Source of the DNA: Pyrocephalus nanus
Taxonomy: Eukaryota; Chordata; Aves; Passeriformes; Tyrannidae
NCBI GenBank assembly: GCA_038380795.1
Contig: CM076276.1
Location: 15,576,001-15,640,000 of the forward strand
DNA length: 64,000 bases
Direction: 5' to 3'
Part shown: positions 20,466-32,985 of the stretch, in pieces
Numbering within the stretch: the stretch's first letter is position 1
Layout of the letters: each line of letters starts with the position of its first letter
Made by a program: the position numbers and the translations under genes
Notes under the pieces: generated by a model
Database searches by the model: none
What the model was told of the DNA's origin: nothing
Seen by the model: only the letters and a program-made list of their open reading frames with translations

Positions 20466-23084
20466 GCAGCCCTCCCGTTGCCATGGGAACGGTGACATCC
20501 CGAGCCGGGCGGAGCGGAGGGAGCGATGCTGCCCGGGGCCGCCCCGGACACGGGCGGGGGTCCCACGGCTGTGGGATCCCACGGATGGGGGCGTCCCACG
20601 GGTAGGGAATTCCCCTAAGCAATCCCTTTCCAGCGGAAAGAGCAGCGGAATTAATTACCTTGAGGTACCTGCTGCCAGTTCAGCGAGTCCTTTCAGGAGA
20701 GGGAATTCTACCTGGAATGAAGAAGGCTGGGACCAGGGGTGGAGGGAACGGCAGGATGGCCCTTAATATCCAAATGTTGGCTGATAAAGGAGCTCGCAGG
20801 ACCTGATGGATGTGATCCAGGCTGAGTTGGGATTGAGGAGAATTCCCCCTCCTTGTTCCTGGAGTGGCAGCCCTGGAGCAGGGAGGATGTCTGGGAACTA
20901 CAAGGTGACATCTTGAGGATTGTCCTCTGCCCAGGGGGTACAGAAGGAACTGAGTTTCCTGGGGGGGTTGGGAAAAGCAATAGAGAAGGAGAGTGAGGGG
21001 CTCCAAGCCCTTCGTCTCTGTCACCCCAGTGTGACCCCAGTGAGTGACAGGGAGATGCTCACCTGAGGACACCACAGCACCACGGGCTGGGCACAGCCAG
21101 AGGGTTTGCCATGGCCTGGTGTCCAAGGAAAAGCCCCCTGGACACAGGAGCTGCTGTGAGGCTTTGTGCCCACCTGGACCTGCAGGAGCCCACGGGCAGG
21201 GGCCGTGCCCTGCCTGTTCCCAGGTCCTGCAGAGCTCCCAGCTCCCAGAGGAGCAGGAAGGAGCTGGAGGAGCTGCGGTCGATAGAGAAAAGCCAGAAAA
21301 CAATTTACAGCTTCCTGCAGATGGCAACTGGTACGATCTGGCTGACAAACACAGATGAGCAAGCGTGAGGGAGGGATAAATAAACCTCGGAGCTCATGGA
21401 GTAAAACAAGCTCCTGGGATTTACTGCAGAGAATTCCCACTCAGCCAGTGCTGGCTCCCTCCCCTCCCCTGTGCTGGGGTGGGCAGTGTGAGGGGCTGGG
21501 GCAGGACCCTGGCACCCAGGGGACACCCTGGGGCCACTGAGCACCCACATCCTCCCACCTGCTGCCCCGGGGATGCCCTTGGGGCCAGCGAAACCCAAGA
21601 GCAGCTGAGGCACTGCTGGCCCAAAGCAGCCCAAGTCATTTCGTTAGAGAGGAGTGAAAGCCTCATGCAAATGTTTTCCATTCCAAAATTCTTTTGGTTT
21701 CTAACCTGGTGAAGCACCAAATCTTTCGGGGGCATTTTGGGTTGATTTTTTTTTTTTTTTAATGAAATTTTTTCAAATATTTCTGGAAATTCATCAACAA
21801 ATAGGTTGTCCTCTGTCTGCAATTTTTTTTCATTGCTTTTCCTCCTGGAGAGGACCTGGAGGGACGAGGCTCAGGGACAGAGCTGAAGATGGCAGTGGTG
21901 TCAATGGTGAAGCTGGGGGTGAGCTCCCAGGGTCAGCTCTCCTTGAAGGGAAGGGGGATGTCACAGCTGTCACAGGGTGCTGGGGATGCTCCAGTGACAC
22001 AAATCAGTGTGTCAGGAAGGATCCACAGCCTGGCAGCCACCAGCCCTGGGGGGATGTGTCACCTGGGGTGGGCTCAGTGCCTGGGGAGGGCGTGGGGGCC
22101 AGTGTGGGGCTGGGAAAGGTGGCCAGTGGGACATCAGGGGACAGAGAGGCAGGACCTTGGCATGTCTGGCCCACAGCTCCTGCCTGCTCCCCCTCAAGCT
22201 GCGATAATCTCCACTGGAAAAAACAACATGAGATAAATGTGGTGAGAAACAGCAACCCCCACCCGGTGCTAACGGGTCTGTGCTTCATCCCAGCCTTGTT
22301 TGTGCTGGGAAACGAGGAGCAGCTGGAGACAGCCAGGGGTGGAGCTGCTGGGAAAGGGAGCAGGGCACTGTGCCCCAGGGGCACGAACCAAATGAACCCC
22401 CTGCTCACTCGGAGGAACAAGCAGGGAAGAGCCAACTGATTCCCTGGGGAGCATCTGTGTGCAGGGATTTACGTGCCCAGGGCACACCAAGAGCCATGCC
22501 AGGATAAGCTGGGGGTGGACAAAGGCCAAAGCCATCGCAGGAACATCCATCTGAGAGTTTCCACCTCCCAGGATTTGAGGCACCCAGGCCATAGGATTCT
22601 TGAGAAAACAGGCTCTGGAGCATCCCTTGGCACGTCCCTGCTCCACAGCTGGGCCCGCTGGCACCCGTGGATGTGGAGCAGCACAGAGTGGCTGTGAGGG
22701 AAGGGGTTGCTGGCTCGGCTGGGAGGAAAACCCTCCCAGGCAAAGCTTAATGAAGAAATCATTGTGCAGGGCTCAGCTCTGCGCTGTTAATGAGCCTCGT
22801 TGTTATTTAAATGAGGCTCCTGGCAGGGCTGGGTGAAGAATTCATCATCAGATGATTTTTCTGAGAGATGTGATGAATGATGGATATAAAACCAGCCATT
22901 CCTGTCCCTCAGGAGAAGGAGGCTGCAGAGAAATCCAGCTCCTGGGGGAGAGCAGCTGGAGTTTGCCATGGCACAAGCAGAATTATTTTGCAGCCCAGAA
23001 GAGGCAGGTGCTGCAGCCCCAGCCTGGGGATGGGAGAGGGTTGGTGGCTTTGCTCTGCCTCCAGAGCTGGGCTGTGTCACCAGG

Positions 23085-23341
23085 CTGTTCCATCCTGGCC
23101 TTGAACACTCCCAGGGATGAGGCAGCCACAGCTTCTCTGGGTAACCTGTGCCAGGGCCTGCCCACCCTCACTGGAGGGAATTCCTTCCCAATATCCCAGC
23201 TAACCCTGCCCTCTGGCAATGGGCAGCCATTCCCTCTTGGCCTGTCCCTCCATCCCTTGTCCCCAGTCCCTCTCCAGCTCTGTGGGAGCCCCTTCAGGCA
23301 CTGGAAGGAGCTCCAAGGTCTCCCCAGAGCCTTCTCTTCAT
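23085..23341 (-). mobile_element. CR1 fragment, reverse orientation, lacking the 3' tail
   Basis: The plus strand shows reverse-complement CR1 blocks in order: CTGGCCTTGAACACTCCCAG, GGCAGCCACAGCTTCTCTGG, CTGCCCACCCTCACTGGAGG, TTCCTTCCCAATATCCCAGC and CAAGGTCTCCCCAGAGCCTT. It extends further into CR1 than most copies here. It is the only CR1 recognised between 7.4 and 37.3 kb. Confidence 0.9.
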
Positions 23342-26300
23342 TGTCCATCAGCTCGAGCCCATCGCTCACCACTCGCTGTTGCTGCTGCTCAGCCTGGGCC
23401 TGGTTTTCTTTATCCAGCACAGAAATGCAATGCTGTCCTTAACTCTCCAAGGTGCTGCCTGTCTGTCCAGAGCCTGGAGCTCCCCTCTGCACCCTGGTGA
23501 AACACGTGGAGGTGGCAGTGCCACTGTGCTCCTCCTCCACACCGACCTCTCTGTGCATCACCCAGCCTGGAATCCCCACTGGACTGGATCAACAGCAGGC
23601 AGTAACTTCCCCAGGAGTCAGAGGATATGGAAGCCACTTGTTGATCAGATGGTTTGGGAACCAAGCAGCAAAACCCCAAGGATTTTACCACAAACTTTGC
23701 TTAACCAACTGTGCAGGAAGGCAGTTTGATGTGGGCCGTTTCTGGGTACATGAAACAGAATTAATTTGTTCTCCCTGAAAGCCAGCAGCCTGGAATATGA
23801 AATATTTAAATAGCCTAGCCATGTTTGGGATGTGCCTCTGCTTCCTGAGCACACGGGGTGGGAAATGCAGGGTCTGCAGCTTTTGGGCAGGGTTGGTGCC
23901 TGTGCCCCTCACCAGAGGGGGCAGAGGGTGTGCAACCACTGGGCACTGAGCAACACCAGCTCCTCACCTGCAGAGAGCTCTGCCTTGAGGAAGGATGCAG
24001 AAATGCCTATGCCAGCTCTGCCAACTGCTGCTTCACCTGCTCTCAGGGGACCTTTAGGGCTGATATTTCTTTGTTTGCTCTGCCCGGGTTTCCTCCTCCC
24101 TTCCCAACTCAGCTGTTTGTCTCTGCTCCCTGAGTTTGACCCCCCCTCGGTGAGCAGAGAAGGTCTGGGGGGTCGTGGCCTGCTGGAGCCCCCCGTGGCC
24201 CTGCAGGCAGGGATCCCGATGGCCCTGGTGACAGCCCCCTGTCCATCACATCCCTGCATCCCAGAGCTGACAACTATTCCGTGTTGGTGCTGCCAGGTGA
24301 GACGAGGCTGCTGGAAAAGTCGGGAGGAGGTAAATGGATTTTTGGATGGATTTTTGCATCCGAGAGCGGAGCCGGGGCTGCTCCAGCTGAGCGGTGCTGC
24401 AGCCCTGCCCCTGCGGCTGTTCCCTGTTCCGGCCCCTCCTGAGCTTTATGGAAAGCAGCACTCCCAGCGCTTTCTGTCCCCGCGAGGATCTCCCGCCGCC
24501 GGGGGAGGGGAGCTGGGGCTCTCCTCGCACAACGCAGCATCCCTCGCTGCACGGAGGACGTGGAACTTGTGAAAACTGTGAAAGAAGAAAGGGAAAAACC
24601 AGTGCAGCTGATGTCACCCTGCTGAGGGGGGGCTGCCTGTCACCCCTTCTGTCCCCAGTGTCCCCATGGGACCCAGGGCAGAGCACCCTCCCCAGTGGGT
24701 GTCCAGTGGGGCCAGTGCTGTCCCAAACCAGGGATGTCCCAAACTGCATCTCCAGCTGCAGCTCTGCCCCCAGCCCCTTTGCCCATGCATCTCCAGGGAC
24801 CCCTGGGCAGCCTCTGAGAACTGCCTGCTGTGGGCAGCGAGAAGCTCCTCCAAAGTTTGGTGGAACCGGGGTTTTCCACCTAAGATGGTCCCTGTTCCTG
24901 CTCCATGGTGCCCTGTCCCACATCCAGGGTTCCCTGTTCCCATTCCACGACCCCTGGCCTGGCCTTGGCCCTCCTGGCATGTGGGGTGGGGGCAAGAGGA
25001 CATCCACAAACGGATGTGGAGGCTGCTGAGACACCTTTGTGTCTAATTAGAGCCGGACTCTTCCTCCACCTGCTTCCTGTGGTGGATTTAGGTCCCGAAG
25101 AAAAGAAAGCTGAAAAAAAAAAAGAGAGACAAATCTGTTCTGCAGCTTCTTTGGATTCTTCAGAGGAAGCCAGTGTGGGCACCGGGGAAGCAGCATCCCC
25201 ACATCAGCGAGGCTGGAGGCTGCAGGCGCTCGCTGTGCTCCCACAATCTGCTGCTCCAGGATGGCAGAGCTGGCACACCCAGGGCTCCTGCACGTGTAGA
25301 GGCAGAGGAAATAGGGAGAATTCACCTCGGTTTGGGGATTTGGGAGCTTTTCTCTCTTTGCTGGCCTTTGGGGCTGACTGATTGGCACCAGTGTGGGCTC
25401 TCACCCCGTGTGAAGCCGAGCTGTGGGGCTGGAGTTGGATCATGCAATAGCAGCAGGTCCTGACCTGAACCCCTGGGGGTTGTTAGCTGGGGCTGGGGGA
25501 TTTTGGGAAGGGGTTTGTATCATTGGTCACCCGCCCCCTGCCCCTGCTGCCCCACGCTGGGCTCTCTGCTCCCACATTTCCCAGCCCAGCCCTGCACCTT
25601 CCCTTCCCCGGAGCAGCTCCTGCTGCCGGGTGGGAGGATGAGGTCCCTTCCTCAGGATGTGAATCATGTCTCTCTGGGAGGCTGCTCCTGCACCCGTCGT
25701 GCCCCGGCAGTGGAGGGAGGGGACAAATCCACCGGGAAAGGCGAGCTGGGGTGTGACAGCTCCGTGGAGAGCCCCTGCGTGGCAGGGAGCGGAGTCACCA
25801 TCTGCCCACACCACGGGCTGGGTTTTGGTGCCCTCCTGTACAGATGGAGGGGAAAGCAGGATCAGAACCTGCAGTTTTATGGAGATGGGAATGAACGGGG
25901 CTGATTTCCCCTCTGCTCCAGCACTGTGCTCCCCCGAGAGCAACGGGTCAGGGTTGTTTGTTGTGTTAGTCCCTCGTCACACCTGTGGGGACTTCACTTG
26001 CATTAATAAATATACCAGTTTCCTTAGAGGAAGGAGCTGCTGGGATGTTCATCCCGGTGTTTCAAAGTGCTGAGGGGATCTGGATCCTCAGCTTCCGTGA
26101 AAATTAACATGGTCATGAAAATCCTGCCTTTAATATGATGTGACTCAGAGTGCACTAAGTTATGAAAAAGGTAAAACAAGGTAATATAATGTAAACTAAG
26201 GAAAGAAGAAAGCAATCCCCTGAGAGCAGGAATTGGTACCTGACTTTTGTACTCCTTGGCCCAGCAGTGACAAAAGTTTGTGCATGATTATCATGATTAT

Positions 26301-26829
26301 TGATACTCATGGGGCAAACTAAAGCCACACTCTCTGCATTCCACATGCAGCAGCTATGCAGGGAAATGGGAACATACAGTGAAAGAACAACAAAGGAGAA
26401 AGAGGCAAAGCCCAGAGTTCACAATTAAAAGGAGTAGAATTCAGCCTGGTGTGGCCACACGTGCAGTGCAGCAGCACCGAGGGCAGCACAGCACTCTCCT
26501 CATGGATTACACAGGGCAGGAGTCCAAACACCCCGTTATTATTTCCATTATTGCTCCAGTTCCTTTCCATGCAGGAGGAGTTGTTTCTGCTGTGTAGGAT
26601 TCTGTGTGAATGGGGCTCCTGGGGCAGTGGGGACCCTGCAGCAGAGCTGGCACTGTGATGGACACAGAAAGCGTCCCCTGCAGCCCCCACGCTCTTGGCA
26701 CGCCAGGGACCTTCCCTTCGCTCCCTCCCCAGCACGAGGAGGGATGCCTGCAATTTATTTCTCCTTCTTAGCAGGAAAATCAGATGGTGCTGGGAGCTGG
26801 TACCAGCCTGCCTGTTTCTAGGAGGGTGA

Positions 26830-26945
26830 CATCAGCAGGACAGGCCGGTGTTATTACTGTAATGAACCTTTTAAAGCAGCCACATAATAACAGCCCTGGG
26901 CCTATTTTGAGAAAGCCTCCTGGGCACTTAATTCCATGGGGAGAG
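26830..26945. promoter_or_regulatory. Possible conserved non-coding element upstream of PRKCB
   Basis: The stretch includes GGTGTTATTACTGTAATGAA, CCTTTTAAAGCAGCCACATAATAACAG and GGGCACTTAATTCC. It is AT-rich with several homeodomain and MADS-like cores, about 1.4 kb before the PRKCB start. Assignment rests on composition only. Confidence 0.22.
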
Positions 26946-27945
26946 CGGGGCTCTCTTCAGAGAAAGAGCACGTAGGATGGATCCCAGCAGAGCAGAGATG
27001 GTCTTGGGCCTCAAAAGGGAAAGGATCACGTGGCTGCAGAGCCAGAATTAAATCCCACAAATGAGATTTTAGAAAGATCTGTTGTTCATGGAATTATTTT
27101 CGTGGTTATGTTTCCATTGAAGTTGTCTCCCGGTTTGATTTGAATTCTTATTTCCTCAGTGCCCAGACCAGGGTGATGCAGCATGAGGTGGGCACAGGGA
27201 GACCTGGATGTCAGAGGAGGCTGATGGAAATGGTTTTCAGTGTCTGTTAGTGCTGGCAGGGAGTGAGAGAGACGAATGGTGGATGTGGTTGGAAAACTCT
27301 TCCATGCCAGCCAGCTGAGGTGTTTGCAGTGGGCTGGGTGAAAGAAGATCGTTATTCCAACCGCAAGTTTAAAAAATCATTCCGAGAGGACCACTGAGCT
27401 GGTCAGCTTTGTGTCCCTGTGCCCCTGTGTGAGCCCTGGGAGCTTGGCCCTGCATGGGCTGCTCATGGCCCCAAGTCATGGTCACTCCAGTGGCCCCTCT
27501 GCCAGATCTGAGCTCCTGCCTGGATCCCCTCTGGACTCGCTGCTCCTGCTGCTGACTCCTGTTGTGCAGAAAATCAAGGTAGAAAAAAAACAATTCTGGC
27601 CTCAGCAGTGGGGGGTCTGGCACTCCTGAGGGAGTCAGGGAACACCCGTCATTGTCACTGCCGGCCCTGCAGTGGGTATCGGGGTCAGTATCTGCGGTGG
27701 GCATAGGGCAGGTGCCCCCACAGCTGACATGAAGTCAGGACTTCCCTGGCTTTTTTATCGTTGTTTTTACAGTTCTTGTTACCACCACGATTACCGCCAT
27801 TGTTGCTGCGTGCCTGTCTCCCATCACCCCTGCTGGCTCCATCGCTGTCGGCAGGGGCAGCGGGAGCGGCCGGTGTCCCTGCGGGGCCGGGCTGGGGCCG
27901 TGGTGTCGCCGCGGTCCCCGCGGGGCCGGGGCAGCATCACCGCGG

Positions 27946-28149
27946 ATGCAGATGCTGTATGCAAATGAGGCGACGGGCGAGGCCCCGCCCACTGCGCCCC
28001 GCGAGACACGCCATGCAAATGACATGCAAAACACGAGGGGCGGGGCCACGGCCGAGCGGAGGGCGGGGCTTGTCATGCAGAGAGAGCCAGGGGCGTGGCC
28101 TGGGATGCAGATGAGGGGCAGCACCGTATGTAAATGAGGGGGCGGGGCC
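27946..28149 (+). promoter_or_regulatory. Octamer (OCT) sites interleaved with GC boxes in the PRKCB 5' flank
   Basis: Two perfect ATGCAAAT octamers lie at 27959-27966 and 28013-28020. Near-matches are ATGCAGAT (27946-27953 and 28105-28112), ATGCAAAA (28024-28031) and ATGTAAAT (28128-28135), all on the plus strand. Between them are GC boxes: reversed at 27981-27990, forward at 28037-28046, 28061-28069 and 28138-28149. Several units share the order octamer, GAGG, then GGGCGGGGCC. Octamers bind POU2F1/POU2F2 and GC boxes bind SP-family factors. PRKCB is strongly used in B cells, where POU2F2 acts, so this fits the gene. Binding is inferred. Confidence 0.7.
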
Positions 28150-28238
28150 GGCAGGGAGGGTGTCGGAGCCTCCCGCCGGCTGCGGGAGCGGCACCGATCG
28201 GCACCGGGCCCGGCGGGCAGCGAGCCCCGCGCAGATAA

Positions 28239-28774
<536 letters not shown>

Positions 28775-31700
28775 GTGAGTGTCGCGCTGCCGGGGGGGCT
28801 GGAGGGGCCCACACACCGTGTCCGTCCCCCGGGATCGGCCCCGAATATCCCCGCGGGGCCGGGGGCAGCATCCCCGCGGCACCGTCCCCGAGCATCCCCG
28901 CGGAACCGGGGAAGCAGCTTAGTCATTTTTTTAATCAACCGAGCAACTGGTCGCTGCCTTTAAGCCGGTCGGGTTTCGTTTCCAGAGATAAGCACCCAGG
29001 ACTTCAGCTAAATCCCCCGAAAAAGGCAGAGAGGACTTTGTTTTTAATGAACTTAACAGGAAAACATGTGTTTGGCTGGCAAAAGGGCTGGGCGAGGGCT
29101 ACTCTAGGGCTGGAATTGCGCAGCCTGCAAGGACTTGAATGGCTTAGTTGTGTTGCTGGGGAGAGAAATGAGGCTTTACAACAAAATATGATGCAGTAGC
29201 TGGGTTACTACGACCAGAATTCTTTGTTCTGATAATGCTGGGATTCTGGAGGGGCTCTTTAGGGATTTGTGATGTCCTCTCGGGAAATTTGGATGAATTA
29301 ACCAGGCGTTATCTGGTTGCTCTCGTTGCCAGCCCAGCTGTGGGCTGTTCCTGCCTGCAGCTCATCCTGCCCTGCGGGTCCCACCTGTGTGGGGTCCAGG
29401 TCTGGGTGTGGGGTTCAAATGGGGCTGATGCTTGCAGCTGCTGGCAGTGAAATTTCGCTCTTGTGAGTGTTTGGGACAGAGTTCTCTTTTGGCGGGTGGC
29501 TGAATCCCAGGTGGAGGTATTTGGCATGAAAACAAACCGGCTGTAGAGCTCTAATATCTCCAGAACTGCTCCTCCTGGCAGCTGTGTGGGTTGTGGTGTG
29601 GCACAGAGCCCAAGCTCGGGGTGCCAGGGTGGCTCTGGGTCTCGGGGGGCAGCTGCACCTGCAGGCAGGAGGGCTCTGTCTCGGGTGCTCTCAGGAGCAT
29701 CTCCTCAGATGCTTGGACAGGCAGTGTAAGTCTAATCCAATTTAAATGATGCTGGAACTCATCCTTAACACTTGTCCTAGGAGTGTAACCTTAAAATGCC
29801 AAAACCATCTCCCTGCTGCCTCCCAAACCCCCACCCGAAGGCCTGGGCAGGTGTTGGCAGGCAGAGGAAAGCGGATATGGAGACTAAAACATGTCCTAGG
29901 GCTCTTTCTCAAGGTCACAGCTTCCCCTGCTACCTGAGGTTTCACACATGGACAGTTCAGTCACATTACTCAGAGGAGTTTTGTGCAGCTTGTATCTCTG
30001 TCGTGGCTCTTCCCAGGCTTACCTGGCTGTTAATTCCCTGCTCTCCTTACGGTGCAGGCATCTTTGTGCAAACACAACGTCCCTGAAATCTGGAGTGTGC
30101 TGGAGAAGCTGGAGGGGGCCATGTGTTAGCAGGGCAGGGTTTTCCTGCATTATTTCTAGAGCTTTGCTCAGTTCTACCTTATAGCATCCAGGGCTGGATA
30201 GCTGGAGCCTTTCCAAGTCTCATCCAGCTGTCAGGAACTATTATCCAAACCTGGAGCTGTGCTCTTGCTGCAAGGTTTGTCCTTCCACGTTTGTAACCAG
30301 TACCAAATCAGTCCTCAGTGCAAGGCCAAGTAGGTGGGTCCATGAAGGTGGTCTCAGAGGTGGAGGGTCTTCCCCCCCAGCAGACATGAGCAGAGCAGTC
30401 CTGTCCCTGGGCTGTGGGGCAGGAGCCCCTGTGAGACTGCAGTGACCCCAGCAGCATTTCCAGGAGTGCTCAGTGATGTCTCCAAGGGTGTGTGACTGGT
30501 CTGTGACATCCCTTTCTGCCTTAAGAAACCACTTTCCAGGTTGTTCTGGTATTACAGACATGAAAAACCTTCTTACTGTGCAATAGGAAATTTTGCAGAT
30601 TTGGGTCTGCAGAACAGCCCAGTCCTTCCTTTCCTACAATCAGTGACGGGTGGGTTTTCACAGACATCCCTTCTGTGAGGTGCTGGGGTGCCCAGGTGAA
30701 AGTGCTGCCGTTGGTGGGGCAGCTGTGGGGGTGATGCCATCTCAGCGAGGGCACGGGCAGCGGGTGCCCCGTGATGGAGGGCACGCTGTGTCTCCCTGCG
30801 CAACACTGCCAGGGCTGGAAGTCGAGCACGAGCGAGGAGTTGCTCCCTCTGCCATCTGCTCTGGGATCACAGCCACCCCGGGGGTGCAGCCCTTCTATGC
30901 TGGGGGTGCCAGGGCTGGCCCTGTGCCAGGGGGTCAGGCTGTTCCTCCGGAGCCGTGGGTGCCCTGGGTCCTGTGGGTCCCAACAGCTTTGGGGTTGTGC
31001 CCCACATGTTGCGCTGCAGCTGCTGTTGGACTTGGTAAATGCTGGCATGAAAGCAGAAAACCCCATGGCTGGCTTTTATTTGGGGGTTCTTCAGCCCCAC
31101 AGGGCTGGCAGTAAGCCCTGATGTTGGGGTCTAGCTCTCCCTTCACTGAATGCAGCTTTAATTCAACTTTTTCCCAACTTCCCTGAGTATCTTATCCTGT
31201 TGTTCCGTGGGATGGCTGGAATTGCAGCTGAGGCACATGGTTGGCTGGGTTCTCAGCTGTTCCTACTGCTCTGCTCGCTCTAAGTAGGTTTTCACCTGTG
31301 CCCTGATTTCTTTCTAGGACATTTGCAATAATTAGATTGTTAATTAGCTCATTACTTGTGACTTTTGGCAGGAAGAAGCAGAAACTGACTCTTTGTATCT
31401 TGAAATACTAATGGATACCACAAATGCCACTTAATTGCCTGCTAATCTGCTTCTCATCCTCGTATGCAATCCCCTCCTTATCCTCGTGTGCATCTGAAAA
31501 CTTCCTGGCCCAACTTCTCTCTCCCAAGCCAAGCAGCCTTTCAGTGTGGGCAGGAGAGGTCTGTGCAAAGGGAGGGCAGGAGCAGGGCTGGTGCTGCAGG
31601 TTAACAGAACATGTTGTGGGAAGGCTGGAGTGCTGAGGATGTGCCCGGAGCTGCCTGGGAGATGAGCCCTGTGTGCCCTGGCTGCCCCTCAGCCCAGAGG

Positions 31701-32864
31701 GGCTTTGTGGCCCTGCTGCAGCTGGAAGGTGTTTGAGCTCCTCAGCAACAAAGAGAAGGGGGGGTACATGTTCTCCCCTTCCCGGGCTTTGGGATCCATC
31801 TGCCCCATTCCATTACCAGGAGGGGTCTGCAGGCTGTCCTGGGGAGGGAACCTGTGGCCAGTCACAGCTGGTGGCTTTCTGTCTCTGTTCTGCCGATGTG
31901 GGAAGTGCTGTGAGGATGGTGAAGGAAAGGGAACTGGCTTGAAGGCTGTCAAGAGTGAAGTTCTTGCTCTTATTGTCAGAATGTGCTGCTTCTGGGAACT
32001 GGCAGCTTTCTCTTTGTCTGTCCTGCTGATGTTCTCCCCTTGGCATCCTCAGGGTCCGTTTCTCCTGCTGTCCAAGCAGCTCCTGGTCGCTCTGTAGATG
32101 GGGGTGCTGGCTGTGTTGGAGGTTTGGTGAGGGGGACACGTCCCCAGGAGCTGTTTGCTGGAGCAGGAGAGGCTGTGGCAGCGGCTGGGCTGGGCTGGGC
32201 TCTCACCCAGGGGCCTGGGCAGAGGTGTTCCTGCAGAGGTGAGGAGCCCTGTAACGTGGTTCACACTTGGGAGCAAAAAATAACCTGCATCTGTTACTGC
32301 TTCACGTGTACAAGGTAGAAAAGATCTTGGAAAGGAAAATCTTGATTCCTTAAGAGACAAGGGGGGAAAAAAAGCATCGTTTGGTAATGGGTGCTTGGAT
32401 TTCATGCAGTAACTTTCTGGGGAGAATGTGTGCTTCTTGTCCCTGGCTATGACTCGGCAAGCAAAGATACTCTTCAGATGAAATCTTTCTGAACTTCATA
32501 GCAAATAGAATTCCTCCCTCCAGCTTCTCCTCTCCCGGTCCTCCAAGGCCAGCGCCCTCGCTGTGTTTTGTGTTTTCACCATTCACACATCTGAGACCAA
32601 AACTGAGCAGCTGGAGAGCATCACCCGGGCCTTACCTTTCAAGAGACCATTTCTCTCTTGCTCTCAGCCTTCACAACCCACCCTTCCTCCCCCTTCTCTG
32701 CCCTCCAGACGGAAGTGAAACCCATCACACTTCGCTGCAGCCCTGCTGCGGGCTGGGCTCCTCACCGTGCACTGCCGGCTCTTACTGACTGCATTAAGCA
32801 AGTAAGAAACAAAAGCAAAACAAACTCCAATCATTCAGAGTTGCCTCAAACCCAGTAATTTCGT

Positions 32865-32985
32865 GTCAACATATTATGCACACTGGAGAAATGTTAGTGT
32901 TCAAATAGACTAATTAAAAATGTTACTGCAATTACTTTTGCAACACAAATGATGCTAATTATATAATGCTGCAGAAATTGGAAAC
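32865..32985. promoter_or_regulatory. AT-rich patch in PRKCB intron 2, possible enhancer
   Basis: Contains ACATATTATGCACACTGG, AGACTAATTAAAAATG, TTGCAACACAAATGATGCTAATTATATAATGC and similar. POU-like (TTATGCA, ATGCTAAT) and homeodomain (CTAATTA) cores are dense here. Only composition and motif density support a role. Confidence 0.25.

Larger units (their letters stand above)
10551..27840. other. Intergenic region between AQP8 and PRKCB
   Basis: No exon could be supported over 17.3 kb. The long open frames at 12.4-14.8 kb and 18.5-20.3 kb on the minus strand are translations of tandem repeats, not genes. The contents are the minisatellites listed separately, one CR1 fragment at 23.1 kb, a T26 run, and several AT-rich islands (around 14.9, 18.4, 22.8, 26.2 and 26.9 kb) that could be regulatory. 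The AQP8 3' UTR should begin here, but no AATAAA lies close to the stop. 20.5-23.0 kb and 23.4-27.8 kb look like ordinary unique DNA. Confidence 0.7.

Noticed and set aside
18458..20582. Minus-strand open frames of 514-645 codons with a repeated His/Leu/Pro/Gly-rich peptide
   Set aside because: They are read through the 25-28-bp tandem array, exist in several overlapping frames and lack homology.
27946..28137. An upstream open frame starting at octamer ATGs before PRKCB
   Set aside because: The ATGs are parts of octamer sites probably in the promoter rather than the transcript. Without the transcription start site it cannot be called a uORF.
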